Shown piece by piece: positions 1 to 7,832 of a DNA stretch of 17,648 bases; the stretch's first letter is position 1; each line of letters begins with the position of its first letter. Location of the stretch: assembly GCA_964595945.1 (NCBI GenBank), contig CAZQSL010000072.1, positions 1-17,648 on the forward strand, read 5' to 3'. Below the pieces are notes generated by a model. That model did no database searches. It was not told where the DNA came from and saw nothing but the letters and a program-made list of their open reading frames with translations. The stretch is from CAZQSL01 sp964595945 (GTDB taxonomy: Bacteria > UBP15 > UBA6099 > JAJRTR01). The position numbers and the translations under genes are program-made.

Positions 1-308
1 CGCGTCGCTCATCGTCTTTCCTGCAAGTCTCCGGCATCTCCATGACCGTCGATCTCTCACAACCAGCCGGGAAACGCATCACGTCCATCGCCATCAACGG
101 CGATCCGCTCTCCACATCCTACAGGTATACTGTCGCCATGACCGAATTCCTCAACAATGGCGGCGGCGGCCTCTCATCGCTTCGCAAGGGCGAACAGATC
201 GAAAAATCCGCCCCTGTCCCCATTGGCGATATCCTGCTCTCAAACCTTCGCTACAATCCCGCAAAGGCCGCCTCTGCTCCAGGCCGCATCACCCTCGTCG
301 CAAAATGA
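1..308 (+). CDS. 5'-nucleotidase-type metallophosphoesterase, C-terminal part (5' truncated)
   Basis: The open frame enters from the left edge (codon phase starts at base 3) and ends at TGA 306-308, so the ATG at 42 is internal. The visible ~101 residues match the end of the substrate-binding C-terminal domain of UshA/5'-nucleotidase proteins: an FLQVSGI segment, then a strand pair, then GDPLSTSYRYTVAMTEFL followed by NNGGGG. In this family that arrangement (SG-[IL], Y-x-V-x-x-x-x-F-L, GG-D/G-G) forms the pocket that holds the nucleoside. Known members hydrolyse nucleotides or other phosphate esters, usually in the periplasm. The catalytic metallophosphoesterase domain and any signal peptide lie outside the window, so substrate and location cannot be read here. 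The gene faces the minus-strand operon that ends at 820, with a palindromic repeat between them. Confidence 0.8.
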   Translation, partial: RRSSSFLQVSGISMTVDLSQPAGKRITSIAINGDPLSTSYRYTVAMTEFLNNGGGGLSSLRKGEQIEKSAPVPIGDILLSNLRYNPAKAASAPGRITLVAK

Positions 309-819
309 TCCCGCGCGTTCATTGCAGCGCCACAAACTCGCGGTGAATATTCTGCGAAGGGCTTGCCGCGCTCGAATTCCATCGGGGAAATCCGTCGAAT
401 ATACGACAGATTATTGTAATTTGCCTACCGGAGAAACCTTTTTCGAGAAAAAGGTTTCTCCGCACCTCTTCCAAAAAGCTTTATATGCTTTTCTCCAAGT
501 GACTGTTATATTGTGCTATCCTCAGCGGTAGGTAATATTGAAGCCTCCCGGGGATAAACCATGCTCTTTTGAAAACATGTTTGTATTACCCGTGTCAATC
601 CGTGTCAGAAAGTCTTTATTGTTTTCCGATGCTACGCCAGATTATCTCGACAGACCATAACCATACATGGGGGAAATTCAAGTGATTTTTCGTATATAGT
701 GCGGCGGAAGGGCGCGGAGACCTCGCCCAACGACAAAAAGCTCATTTTTCTGTCGTTTCTCGAAATAAGAATTCCGATGTGGCCGTTTTGGGTTACACTT
801 TTCGGTTTGCAACTCGGTA
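309..819. other. Convergent intergenic gap of ~510 bases, no gene seen
   Basis: Both flanking genes end towards this gap. I see no frame here with a ribosome binding site and protein-like composition; the open frames that cross it are shadows of the neighbours. It holds one extended palindromic repeat (429-488) and a weaker hairpin at 729-757 whose arms are AACGACA and TGTCGTT around an A-rich/T-rich core. The second hairpin lies downstream of the minus-strand operon end and may help 3' end formation, but it has no clean T-tract on either strand. The remaining sequence shows no feature I recognise. Confidence 0.6.
429..488 (+). repeat. Extended palindromic repeat, solo copy (R1)
   Basis: Arms 429-444 and 447-462 are perfect complements over 16 bases around a 2-base loop: CGGAGAAACCTTTTTC, then its reverse complement. 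The hairpin is followed by a tail, CACCTCTTCCAAAAAGC then TTTATATGC, that is also conserved in the other copies in this window (8286, 8395, 16497, 16591). The A-rich/T-rich core could act as a bidirectional terminator for the convergent genes on either side, but the conserved tail shows it belongs to a dispersed repeat family of REP/MITE type. No head-to-head partner was found within about 150 bases. Confidence 0.75.
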
Positions 820-2085
820 TCAGAAGATAAATCGTGTCGGTGGAGTGAGTTCGACGAAGTTGAGTTCTTTGCGAGTGGGTCCGGAAATGATGCCGGTCTG
901 GGCCAAGATGATGAGGTCCGAGAGTTTGTTTTTCGCGAGAGCGGAGATTTTGATTTTTGCGTAAATGGTATTGGAGTCGGCTCTGCAAGTGACGGAGGCG
1001 GAGTCCTCGACATAGCCTTTCGGGGTGGATTTGATGAGGGTGCAGGGTGCGATGATGTCGGGGCGTGATTTGCCGATGGGAGCGAAGCGGAGGAGGATCG
1101 CGCCGTGTGGGAGTCCGTCGATGCTGGGCTTGATTTCGCGGGTGTTGATTATGACGAATCCGTATTCGCTGAGGTTCATGGGCGAGGTGGTGCCGGAGGA
1201 TATTTTGCCCTGTGTCTTGAGAGCGAGGTAGACGAAGGAAGAGTCTTTCGAGAGGGAAGCGGAGATGATGTCGAAGCTGTCGCCGGCCTGTTGGGGGTAG
1301 TCGTCGACGGGCGCTTCGTCGGGAGCGAGCGGGAATACGCATTGAGATGGTGCCCCGAGAAAAGCGCATTTGTCGAGGGCGGAGCCGGATTTCGAGGTGC
1401 AGCGGCCCGGGTCGGGGGAGGGCCATGCCGGGCCTTTTTTGTTGCATGGGACTTTGACGGTGACGCGGTTGTCAGCGTCGGTGATGCGGACGGATTTGAG
1501 CGATGAAGAAGATGCGGCAGAGCCGGTGACGTTTTTTTGCCAGACGAAGACGCGTTTGGCGCGCGTGTATTGCGTGCGCTGAGAGTCTGAGTAGTCGGCG
1601 CCGTTTCTGTTGCGGTTGGTTTCGTAGGGGTCGTCGGGGAGGGTGGTGGTGGTGAGTGATGAGGTGTCCCACGAGGAGCCGCTGTTGGCGGAGTGGAAGT
1701 AGTTGACGCTTGTGATGGGAGCGTAGCCTGATTTGCCGCCGCCGCCGGAGGTTTCGACGAGTGCGATGATGGGTGCGGGAGGAGTGGGTTTTGGCTTTGG
1801 AGCCGGTTGTTTTTGAGAGTCGAACATGCCGCTGGGCTTTTGCCGGGGCGGCTGTTTGGGTGGGGGTGCGGATGACTGTTTGCGGGTGATGGTGAAGCTG
1901 ATGAGGGAGGGAGGATATTGGGTGTCGAATGCGGAGTTGATGCGTCGGATGATGTTTTTGGGGATGGCGGCAGGGCCGGAGTCACTGTCTTCGAAATTGG
2001 TGAGTGTTTTGCATTGTATTATGGCGGCGGCGCCGATGAGGATTGCTGCGATGATGATGGCGGCGGCGTGTTTGTGTGTTTTCAT
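820..2085 (-). CDS. Membrane-anchored Pro-rich exported protein of unknown function
   Basis: 421 residues; the family is not recognised. An N-terminal hydrophobic helix (about residues 8-24, rich in Ala and Ile) follows a short basic start, so the protein is probably held in the inner membrane by an uncleaved signal anchor; the Cys at 25 lacks a proper lipobox (IIQC). Residues ~70-105 are rich in Pro, Lys and Gln, like the periplasm-spanning linkers of TonB-type proteins. A middle segment (about 195-250) holds four cysteines that could form disulfides, and the C-terminal ~170 residues alternate hydrophobic and polar positions as in a beta-sandwich. ATG at 2085 has AGAGG about 11 bases upstream, overlapping the TGA of the preceding phosphodiesterase gene, 15 bases away. 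It is the last gene of the four-gene operon, so a role in handling the same extracellular substrate is possible but unproven. Confidence 0.7.
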   Translation of the reverse strand: MKTHKHAAAIIIAAILIGAAAIIQCKTLTNFEDSDSGPAAIPKNIIRRINSAFDTQYPPSLISFTITRKQSSAPPPKQPPRQKPSGMFDSQKQPAPKPKPTPPAPIIALVETSGGGGKSGYAPITSVNYFHSANSGSSWDTSSLTTTTLPDDPYETNRNRNGADYSDSQRTQYTRAKRVFVWQKNVTGSAASSSSLKSVRITDADNRVTVKVPCNKKGPAWPSPDPGRCTSKSGSALDKCAFLGAPSQCVFPLAPDEAPVDDYPQQAGDSFDIISASLSKDSSFVYLALKTQGKISSGTTSPMNLSEYGFVIINTREIKPSIDGLPHGAILLRFAPIGKSRPDIIAPCTLIKSTPKGYVEDSASVTCRADSNTIYAKIKISALAKNKLSDLIILAQTGIISGPTRKELNFVELTPPTRFIF

Positions 2086-2100
2086 GAGTGTGCGTGCCTC

Positions 2101-3531
2101 TCAGAAAAGGGATTTTCCCTGTGCGCCCGTGGTGTCGAAGTCGAGGATGCGGCCGACGGTGGGTACGACATCGACGAGAGAAGCTGTGGGGATGCGGAGG
2201 TTGGGGACGCCGGGGCCTGAGACGATGATGGGGATGAGTGAGTCGAGGGCGGCGAGGCTGCCGTGTTCGCCGGCTTTGGGCTTCTTGTGGAAATAGTAGC
2301 CGCTGGAGAAGTCGATCATGACGGTGACGTCGCCGGAGCGTGAGCAGTTGATGCCTCTGATGCGGCGGACGGCATCGGGGTAGCGGTCGTCCTTGTCGGC
2401 GAAGAAGGTTTCGAGCGGGATGAGCGAGTCGTTGTCGAAGACTTCGTAGTCGGCGCCCGGCTGGCGGCGGACGAGGATGATGTCGTAGTAGGGGGCTGTG
2501 GTGTTTTTGAGTTTCTGGAAAGTCTGTGCGACCGGGATGATGTCGGAGTCGAAGTCTGGCGGAGTGTGCCATGAATTTTTGGCGCGGTTTTTTAGATGTA
2601 TCTGGGCTGTGCCGGCTTCGTAGCAGAGGACGGCGTTGTTGTCGTCGTGGACGAGTTCGCCCTTGAGGTCGAAGAGGCTGAATCCGCCGCCGGGCACGGT
2701 TTTGAAGATGTCGACGAGTTTTTCGATGGTGACGACGTGATCCATGTCTTTTGTGATGGCTGCCTGGCGGTGGTCGGATGTGATGACGAAGTGGTATTCG
2801 TCGAGTGGGCGTAATTTGGCGAGTTCGTCAAAGAAGCGTGCGATCTGGGGATCGACGATGGTGCGGAAGTAGTCGTGCTGGATGGCGGGGCCGAAGTCGT
2901 GGCTCTGGTTGTCGAGGCCAGACTCGTAGAGGACGAATATGTCCGGGACGCGGCCTTCTTTTTTCATAACCTTGATGGCGTGGGAGATGTTGGCGCGGTC
3001 CCAGTGTTTGTTGTTGGCATATCCTTCGTGGCAGAGTGCGAATAGGATCATTTCGGGGCGTGAGGGTTTTATCCAGCGATCGACGCCGCGGCTGTACTGG
3101 TTGAAGACCTGCCAGGATTCGAGGCCGGCGTCCTTTGCCATCTGATAGACGGTGCGGACGTCGTCGCGCATGTCGTTGTTGGCGAAGTTGAGTTCGGGAC
3201 GCTCGGGCAGGATGATGGTGGGGAGTCCGAATAGACCGAATCCGTAGGAGCCGGCGGCGTATTTAGCTTCGACGTAGGTGCGGAAAACTGGCGGGTCGAA
3301 TTTGCGGTCGAACCAGCGGTTGCCGACAATGCCGTGAGTGCCCGGGAATACGCCGGTGTACATCGAGGCCTGGCAGCATAGGGTGACAGCGGGGAAGACC
3401 GTGACGCCGCGGTCGACGCGGATGCCTTTGTTGCCGATGCGTGACAGAGCGGTGGCCTGGTCGTCGAGCGCCGAGTAGATCACGTCTGGCGATACGCCGT
3501 CGATGTCGAGGAATACGAGCTGTTTTTTCAT
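2101..3531 (-). CDS. Alkaline phosphatase superfamily phosphodiesterase/nucleotide pyrophosphatase-like
   Basis: 476 residues of the type I phosphodiesterase/nucleotide pyrophosphatase group. The zinc site is complete: Asp11 (FLDIDG), nucleophile Thr50 (FPAVT), then Asp207 and His211 (DNQSHDFGP), Asp253-His254 (TSDHRQ) and His423 (GEHGSL). The ends also fit: TGVFPGTHGIVGN near residue 60-71, and VSGPGV ... DVVPTVGRILDF ... GKSLF at the C-terminus. Such enzymes cleave phosphomonoesters or diesters through a phospho-threonine intermediate; the substrate cannot be told from sequence. No signal peptide is visible, so it is probably cytoplasmic. The open frame extends upstream to 3894, but that part overlaps the preceding gene. 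ATG at 3531 is chosen because it is the family start and has AAGGA about 10 bases upstream, 31 bases after the glycosidase-like gene stops. Confidence 0.88.
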   Translation of the reverse strand: MKKQLVFLDIDGVSPDVIYSALDDQATALSRIGNKGIRVDRGVTVFPAVTLCCQASMYTGVFPGTHGIVGNRWFDRKFDPPVFRTYVEAKYAAGSYGFGLFGLPTIILPERPELNFANNDMRDDVRTVYQMAKDAGLESWQVFNQYSRGVDRWIKPSRPEMILFALCHEGYANNKHWDRANISHAIKVMKKEGRVPDIFVLYESGLDNQSHDFGPAIQHDYFRTIVDPQIARFFDELAKLRPLDEYHFVITSDHRQAAITKDMDHVVTIEKLVDIFKTVPGGGFSLFDLKGELVHDDNNAVLCYEAGTAQIHLKNRAKNSWHTPPDFDSDIIPVAQTFQKLKNTTAPYYDIILVRRQPGADYEVFDNDSLIPLETFFADKDDRYPDAVRRIRGINCSRSGDVTVMIDFSSGYYFHKKPKAGEHGSLAALDSLIPIIVSGPGVPNLRIPTASLVDVVPTVGRILDFDTTGAQGKSLF

Positions 3532-3562
3532 CAGAAAATCATCCTTTCCAGTCCGGCGGAAA

Positions 3563-5569
3563 TCATCGTGCCTGTGCGATCTGGATGACAAATCGCGCGA
3601 GGCCGTCTTCGGAAATCCATTGGGGGAAATTGGTGCCCCACATGGTGTTGAAGAGGTTGAATGATATGCCGGAGGACATGGCGGGGAGTTTGTTGTCGAA
3701 GTTGTAGAGTGAAGGGCCGCCTGGAGCGGTGAGTGGCGAGTCGAGCGGGGTGATGTGCATGAGGTGGGCGGGTGTGTGGTATTCGACATATTTGCCGGTG
3801 GCGTGCAGGCGGCGGTTGCCTTTTGAGATGACGTCGCGCGGGTCGATGCGGCGTCCGAGCTTTTCGATGTGCCACCTGGCGCCACGGACGGCATGAGGCA
3901 CGAAGTCGATCCACAAGGCTTCGGGTACGCGGGTGGCGGGTTTGTCCTTCCAGATGAGTTCGGCCGTGATGACGGGTGCGTCGGATGCGAATTGCCAGCG
4001 GATGAAGAGTCTGCGCGGAGCGCCGGAAAGAGTTGGCGCCGGGGGCTTGATGGAGAGTTCGAAGAGGATTTCCGCGGCGCCGTCTTCGGCGCAGCCGAAT
4101 CCGGCCTTGACAGCCGATGCGAAGGTGGTCGAACCGTTTTCGAGAGCGGCGCCGATGCCGGGTTTGCCGAAGTCGCCTTCGTACCAGTCGGGCCATTCGT
4201 TTTTGAGGAAAGAGTACTGTTTGAGGAATCTGTTGATTTCGGTCGAGCCGAACTGCTGGTACTGGACAGAGCCGAAGCGTCCGTCAGGAGCGAGGAGGTC
4301 GCGCGGGTCGCCGTTGGCGGTCAGTGAGATGATCGCGCCGGTCGCGGAGTCGAATGCGGCTTTGATGAAGTCGGTTTCGACGAATATCCGGTCTTTGATG
4401 ATGCCGTAGCGATGCCAGTCGGGAGCGGAGGGAGCGATGGTCGCGAGGCGCGCGGCGGCTTCGCGGTGGACGGGAGTGCCTTTGAGCGAGTCGACGGCAG
4501 TGGTGATGTAAGCTTCCTGTTCGGCCCAGGATTGCTCCATGTTGGCAAAGTTGTTTTTCGCACGTGAGCGTCTGAGAGCCGCAGGGGAGAAGTTTTTGCT
4601 GTCGGCGAGATGTGTTTTGACATCGAGTCCCCATGTGTGCTCGCAGACGAGGAGGAGGTTTTCGCTGAAGGAATGGAATTTTTTCAGATGCTTTTCGGCG
4701 ATGCCGCGGGCGATCCATTCATCGCGCAGGCGCTGGAGTTCGCGCAGGTTGCGGACTTTGCCGGGAGCTGTGCCTGCGCCGTGGATCCATGTGTCGCCGA
4801 GTTCGGCCGTGATGACCGGCATATCGGGCAGATCGGCGAAGAGGTCGTCGGCGAAGCTGTCGAAAGATGATGCCCTGATATCGGCGCGTGGGAACAGGCC
4901 GTGCGTGTAGGCGAATGCTTCGCGGACGTCGGAGATGGCGGGCGGGCCGAGGTTGTCGCCGGTGAAGCAGACGTAGAGTTTTGCGCCTGAGTCCTTGTGG
5001 TCGAAGACCCGGCCATAGCCGCCGTCCTGATACATGACGGTGATGGCCGCGCTGGATTGGGGATCGGCCCATCTGAAGAGTTCGGGCACGGCGGGTGGTG
5101 TGGATGCGGGGTTGCAGCCGAGGTGGAGGAAATCGATGCCTGCGGCGGCGAGGATGGGGATGATGCCGCGGGTGTGTCCGGGGACGTCGGTCATGCGGGC
5201 GCAGCGGGTGCGTGTGGCGAAAGTGGCGTCGAGGCGTTGCGAATATGTCAGGGCGAATTCGAGAAGAGAGGGCGTGAGGAGTTCGGAGTGAGTAGTGAAG
5301 GGCAGGGCATGCCATCGAATGAAGCCGTCAGCGACGGCTGATTCGAGGCGTTTGAGCTGTTTGCCCCTGTAGGTGTCGAGCGCGCGGCAGAGTATCCATG
5401 AGCCGACTGTCCACACAAAGCCGCAGTCTTTGTCTCCGGCGGTTTCTTCGGCGAGCGCGATTGCGTCCGGGATGAATGAATCGAGATAGTTCTTTTCGAT
5501 GACGGATGCGAAATTGGTGAATCCGATGTCGAGGTGAGTCTTGAAAACGATGTGGCATGTCTGCTTCAT
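3563..5569 (-). CDS. GH38-like (DUF5054) alpha-mannosidase-related protein
   Basis: 668 residues. The N-terminal domain has the layout of glycoside hydrolase family 38: zinc ligands His12 and Asp14 in KTHLDIGFT, and TDVPGHTRG at about 127-135, which corresponds to the GH38 D-P-F-G-H-S motif that carries the catalytic nucleophile (here Asp128). The C-terminal half looks like the beta-rich part of these enzymes, with RWQFASDAPVITAELIW near residue 520. I recall this subtype as DUF5054. GH38 enzymes remove alpha-mannose from glycans; the exact substrate of this subtype is not known to me. No signal peptide is seen. Start: ATG at 5569 has GGAG 9 bases upstream and begins right before the first core strand; in-frame ATGs at 5584 and 5605 have poorer sites. 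It sits 65 bases after the rhodanese gene and 31 before the phosphodiesterase gene. Confidence 0.85.
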   Translation of the reverse strand: MKQTCHIVFKTHLDIGFTNFASVIEKNYLDSFIPDAIALAEETAGDKDCGFVWTVGSWILCRALDTYRGKQLKRLESAVADGFIRWHALPFTTHSELLTPSLLEFALTYSQRLDATFATRTRCARMTDVPGHTRGIIPILAAAGIDFLHLGCNPASTPPAVPELFRWADPQSSAAITVMYQDGGYGRVFDHKDSGAKLYVCFTGDNLGPPAISDVREAFAYTHGLFPRADIRASSFDSFADDLFADLPDMPVITAELGDTWIHGAGTAPGKVRNLRELQRLRDEWIARGIAEKHLKKFHSFSENLLLVCEHTWGLDVKTHLADSKNFSPAALRRSRAKNNFANMEQSWAEQEAYITTAVDSLKGTPVHREAAARLATIAPSAPDWHRYGIIKDRIFVETDFIKAAFDSATGAIISLTANGDPRDLLAPDGRFGSVQYQQFGSTEINRFLKQYSFLKNEWPDWYEGDFGKPGIGAALENGSTTFASAVKAGFGCAEDGAAEILFELSIKPPAPTLSGAPRRLFIRWQFASDAPVITAELIWKDKPATRVPEALWIDFVPHAVRGARWHIEKLGRRIDPRDVISKGNRRLHATGKYVEYHTPAHLMHITPLDSPLTAPGGPSLYNFDNKLPAMSSGISFNLFNTMWGTNFPQWISEDGLARFVIQIAQAR

Positions 5570-5634
5570 CCACGGAGTCTCCATGATTTGATATGTCTTC
5601 GGCATGAGAAGACGGTCGTGCGCCGGGCGGGGGG

Positions 5635-6033
5635 TTACTTGTGGGCTTTGGCCCAGGCGATCATGCCACCGTCGAGGTTGTAAATTTTCCTGAATCCAGC
5701 CTTGTTGAGGAAAGCCGCAGCCTTGGCGCTCCGGTTGCCCGAGCGGCACACGATGAGGTAGGGGGCCTTGGGGTCGAGTTTTTTCGCTGCCTTGGCGATC
5801 GAGCCGAGCGGGATGTTGACTGCGCTGTCGATCTTGCCGGGATAGCTCTCGGCAAGTTCGGAAGGTTCGCGTACATCTATGACAATCACACCCTTCGCAA
5901 TAAGTTTCTTTGCCTGGGCGACATCTACGTTAGCCAACACAACCTCCGATTTACCCTTTGATTTTGCCGCCATGCCGACAGTCGCCATAGTTACCATGAC
6001 CATCGCGCATAATACACTGAAGAATCTTTTCAT
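5635..6033 (-). CDS. Exported rhodanese-like sulfurtransferase
   Basis: 132 residues. A signal peptide fills about residues 1-23 (basic MKR, a Val/Met/Ala-rich core, then GMAAKS as probable cleavage region). The rest is a single rhodanese domain: VIVIDVREPSE in the first half, and the active-site loop CRSGNRS with the catalytic cysteine that carries persulfide, followed by AAAFLNKAGFRKIYNLDGGM, the usual family ending. Single-domain periplasmic rhodaneses transfer or bind sulfur or act in redox balance; the partner is not evident. ATG at 6033 has an excellent GGAGG 5 bases upstream, whereas the in-frame GTG at 6045 has none. It is the first gene of the operon, followed 65 bases later by the GH38-like gene. 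The functional link with a glycosidase and a phosphodiesterase is obscure and may be only shared transcription. Confidence 0.9.
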   Translation of the reverse strand: MKRFFSVLCAMVMVTMATVGMAAKSKGKSEVVLANVDVAQAKKLIAKGVIVIDVREPSELAESYPGKIDSAVNIPLGSIAKAAKKLDPKAPYLIVCRSGNRSAKAAAFLNKAGFRKIYNLDGGMIAWAKAHK

Positions 6034-6074
6034 GACTTCCTCCACCGATGATGCTTCTAAACATCTTTTTTATT

Positions 6075-6080
6075 ATTATA
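6075..6080 (-). promoter_or_regulatory. Possible -10 box for the rhodanese operon
   Basis: Read on the minus strand this is a perfect TATAAT inside an AT-rich run, 42 bases before the rhodanese ATG. No convincing -35 box lies 16-19 bases upstream, so the call rests on the -10 match and its place in the divergent gap. Confidence 0.35.
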
Positions 6081-6141
6081 TATCAGGCGGGCGAATAATC
6101 CGATCATTTACTGAATGGCAATTTGAATTATCTCTAACCGG

Positions 6142-6164
6142 CATCAGCGCCACTGATGTATAAT
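6142..6164 (+). promoter_or_regulatory. Possible creatininase-gene promoter with operator-like palindrome
   Basis: A perfect TATAAT (6159-6164) stands 58 bases before the ATG of the creatininase-family gene. Directly upstream, CATCAG-CGCCA-CTGATG (6142-6158) is a perfect 6-base inverted repeat that would fill the whole spacer between -10 and -35. The -35 region itself (AACCGG) is poor. A repressor or activator sitting on the palindrome is plausible but not shown. Confidence 0.4.
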
Positions 6165-6221
6165 TCCAACAAAACAGACGTCCAGCGTGGCGGCACACAG
6201 ATTCGCAGGGGGTAACGGGAC

Positions 6222-7139
6222 ATGCAGAAACTCAATTACGTCGACATCACCTACAAGGAACTTGCGGCGCTCGACCGCGACACGGCAATCTTTTTCTCGG
6301 CGCTCTCTCCGCTCGAAACGCACGCCGACCACCTGCCCTTCGGCACCGACATCTTCATAGCCGAATCCATCCGCGACAAAGTCATCGAACTCTTCGGAGA
6401 AAAGCACCCCGGCCATACCGCCGTCATCCTTCCCACCATCCCATTCGGCGCCAACGCGATCCCCGTCGCCGGCTCGATAGCCATCAGATACAAAGTCATC
6501 ATGGACAGCGTATACGACACCGGCGAATCCCTCCGCAAACTTGGATTTAAATACTGGCTGCTCACCGACAATCACGGCGGCCCCGCCCATCAGGTCGGCA
6601 TAGAACTATCCTCGCGCCGTCTCGCCAAAAAAGGGTTCCACGTCATGGCGCCCTTCAATCTGGAATTTCGCGCCATGGTCGCCCTCGATCCCGAATTTCT
6701 CGCAGCCACCGGCCTCGCCGAAGGCTCATGCGGCGATTGCACCGACTCACACGCGGGCCGCAACGAAACATCCATCATGCGCTATCTCCATCCCGGCAAA
6801 GTACGCGACTGCTGGAAAGACATGCCGCCCGCGAAAGTTTCACCAAAAAAACTGCCCTCGCAAATCCTCGATGCCATCGGCGCGCTCCTCGAAACCGCCG
6901 GCGCGAAGGAAGCCGCCACCGATTTCAAATTTCTGTCCGCAGGACTCGCATGGACGTTCGACCCGGAAATGGATCCCTATCAGGGCGCCCCCTCACAGGC
7001 TACGCCCGAAGCAGGCAAGGCGATGTTCGACTATCGAGTCGGCGTCGCGCTCGACCTGCTCGAATCCGCCATCGCTGGCAACCGCAAATACATCAACCCG
7101 CTCGCATGGCACGTGAGATTTCTCCGCGACGTGATGTGA
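6222..7139 (+). CDS. Creatininase-family metal-dependent amidohydrolase
   Basis: 305 residues, somewhat longer than the ~240-260 typical of the family. The creatininase metal-binding pattern is readable: E-T-H-A-D-H-L-P-F-G-T-D at residues 32-43 (Glu32, His34, Asp43), TDNHGGP at about 115-121 (His118), and DSHAGRNETS at about 175-184 (His177, Glu182). Known members hydrolyse cyclic amides such as creatinine, or act in riboflavin/F420 or mycofactocin pathways. The middle motif reads DNHGG instead of the common NGHGG, and a roughly 40-residue stretch between motifs 2 and 3 enlarges the protein, so the substrate should not be assumed to be creatinine. ATG at 6222 has AGGGGGT 9 bases upstream. 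It is transcribed away from the rhodanese operon and converges on trmL with a gap of only 33 bases. Confidence 0.85.
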   Translation: MQKLNYVDITYKELAALDRDTAIFFSALSPLETHADHLPFGTDIFIAESIRDKVIELFGEKHPGHTAVILPTIPFGANAIPVAGSIAIRYKVIMDSVYDTGESLRKLGFKYWLLTDNHGGPAHQVGIELSSRRLAKKGFHVMAPFNLEFRAMVALDPEFLAATGLAEGSCGDCTDSHAGRNETSIMRYLHPGKVRDCWKDMPPAKVSPKKLPSQILDAIGALLETAGAKEAATDFKFLSAGLAWTFDPEMDPYQGAPSQATPEAGKAMFDYRVGVALDLLESAIAGNRKYINPLAWHVRFLRDVM

Positions 7140-7172
7140 CGGGGGGCTTGTTCACAATATCAGGTTTTGAGA

Positions 7173-7688
7173 TTACAAATTCACATGAGGATTGCCAAGC
7201 TGGCGCAGGGCTTCGAAAACGACGATGCCGGCGGATGTGGCGAGGTTGAGGCTGCGTATGCCCGGGATCATCGGGATGCGGTAGCAGTCGGACGCATAGC
7301 GGTCGAGGATTTCGCCGGGGAGGCCTGTAGTCTCGGCGCCGAAGATCAGAAAATCACCGGCGAGGTACCGTGCGTCGCTGTAAAGGCGGGTGGCGTGTCG
7401 CGAGAAACACAGGAATCGCGCGGCAGGATTGGCCGCCACGAGATCGTCAAACCCGGCGTGTTGCTTTATGGCGACATATTCCCAGTAGTCGAGTCCCGCG
7501 CGCTTAAGATAGCGGTCGTCAGTGCGAAAACCGAGTTTGCCGCACAGGTGCAGGGTGGAGCCGGTAGCGGCGCAGAGGCGCGCGGTGCTGCCGGAATTCT
7601 GCGGTATCTGCGGATCGACGAACACGACATTGAGTATGCCGGCGGCCGCGCGTTCGGAAGATGATTCGACTATGCCCTTGTCCCACAT
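7173..7688 (-). CDS. trmL: tRNA (cytidine(34)-2'-O)-methyltransferase
   Basis: 171 residues, close to the ~155-170 usual for TrmL, the small SPOUT-fold enzyme that methylates the ribose of the wobble base in leucine tRNAs using S-adenosylmethionine. The knotted-fold motifs are present: NVVFVDPQIPQNSGSTARL at the start, LIFGAETTGLP near residue 112-123, and IRSLNLATSAGIVVFEAL near the end, which form the cofactor pocket and the dimer interface. The N-terminus has about 17 extra residues before the first strand. The ATG at 7688 has no clear Shine-Dalgarno sequence, so the true start may be slightly further in. It is transcribed divergently from the cysteine-cluster gene at 7833. Confidence 0.92.
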   Translation of the reverse strand: MWDKGIVESSSERAAAGILNVVFVDPQIPQNSGSTARLCAATGSTLHLCGKLGFRTDDRYLKRAGLDYWEYVAIKQHAGFDDLVAANPAARFLCFSRHATRLYSDARYLAGDFLIFGAETTGLPGEILDRYASDCYRIPMIPGIRSLNLATSAGIVVFEALRQLGNPHVNL

Positions 7689-7754
7689 ATTGCGGCTGGA
7701 GAAAACTGCCGGGGAAGTTTTCCGGTCCGGTCCTTTCCATAAACTTCAATCCGC

Positions 7755-7760
7755 TATAAT
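7755..7760 (+). promoter_or_regulatory. Possible -10 box for the cysteine-cluster gene
   Basis: A perfect TATAAT in the divergent gap between trmL and the plus-strand gene. It would put transcription start near 7767, leaving about 65 bases of leader before the ATG at 7833, which is one reason to prefer that start over the ATG at 7779. No good -35 was found at 17 bases; TTTCCA at a 15-base spacing is a weak match. Confidence 0.35.
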
Positions 7761-7832
7761 AACATCAACGCACGGCTAATGCCAGGGGCAGGCAATTCAG
7801 CCGCCGCCTCTGATTTTGGGAGCCGGTATCCG

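Noticed and set aside
157..531. 124-residue plus-strand frame crossing the nucleotidase end and repeat R1
   Set aside because: It overlaps the nucleotidase domain in another frame and reads through the palindromic repeat; no ribosome site.
729..757. Strong terminator for the four-gene operon
   Set aside because: The arms are only 7 bases plus an imperfect A/T core, and no T-tract follows on the minus strand; noted only as a weak hairpin.
632..1447. 271-residue Arg/His/Pro-rich minus-strand frame
   Set aside because: Composition is typical of an out-of-frame reading of GC-rich DNA, and it overlaps the gene at 820-2085, which has a membrane anchor and operon-like spacing.
3531..3894. Upstream extension of the phosphodiesterase frame
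   Set aside because: It lies inside the GH38-like coding sequence and reads as Ser/Thr/Pro-rich low-complexity sequence; the zinc-site motif starts only 11 residues after ATG 3531.
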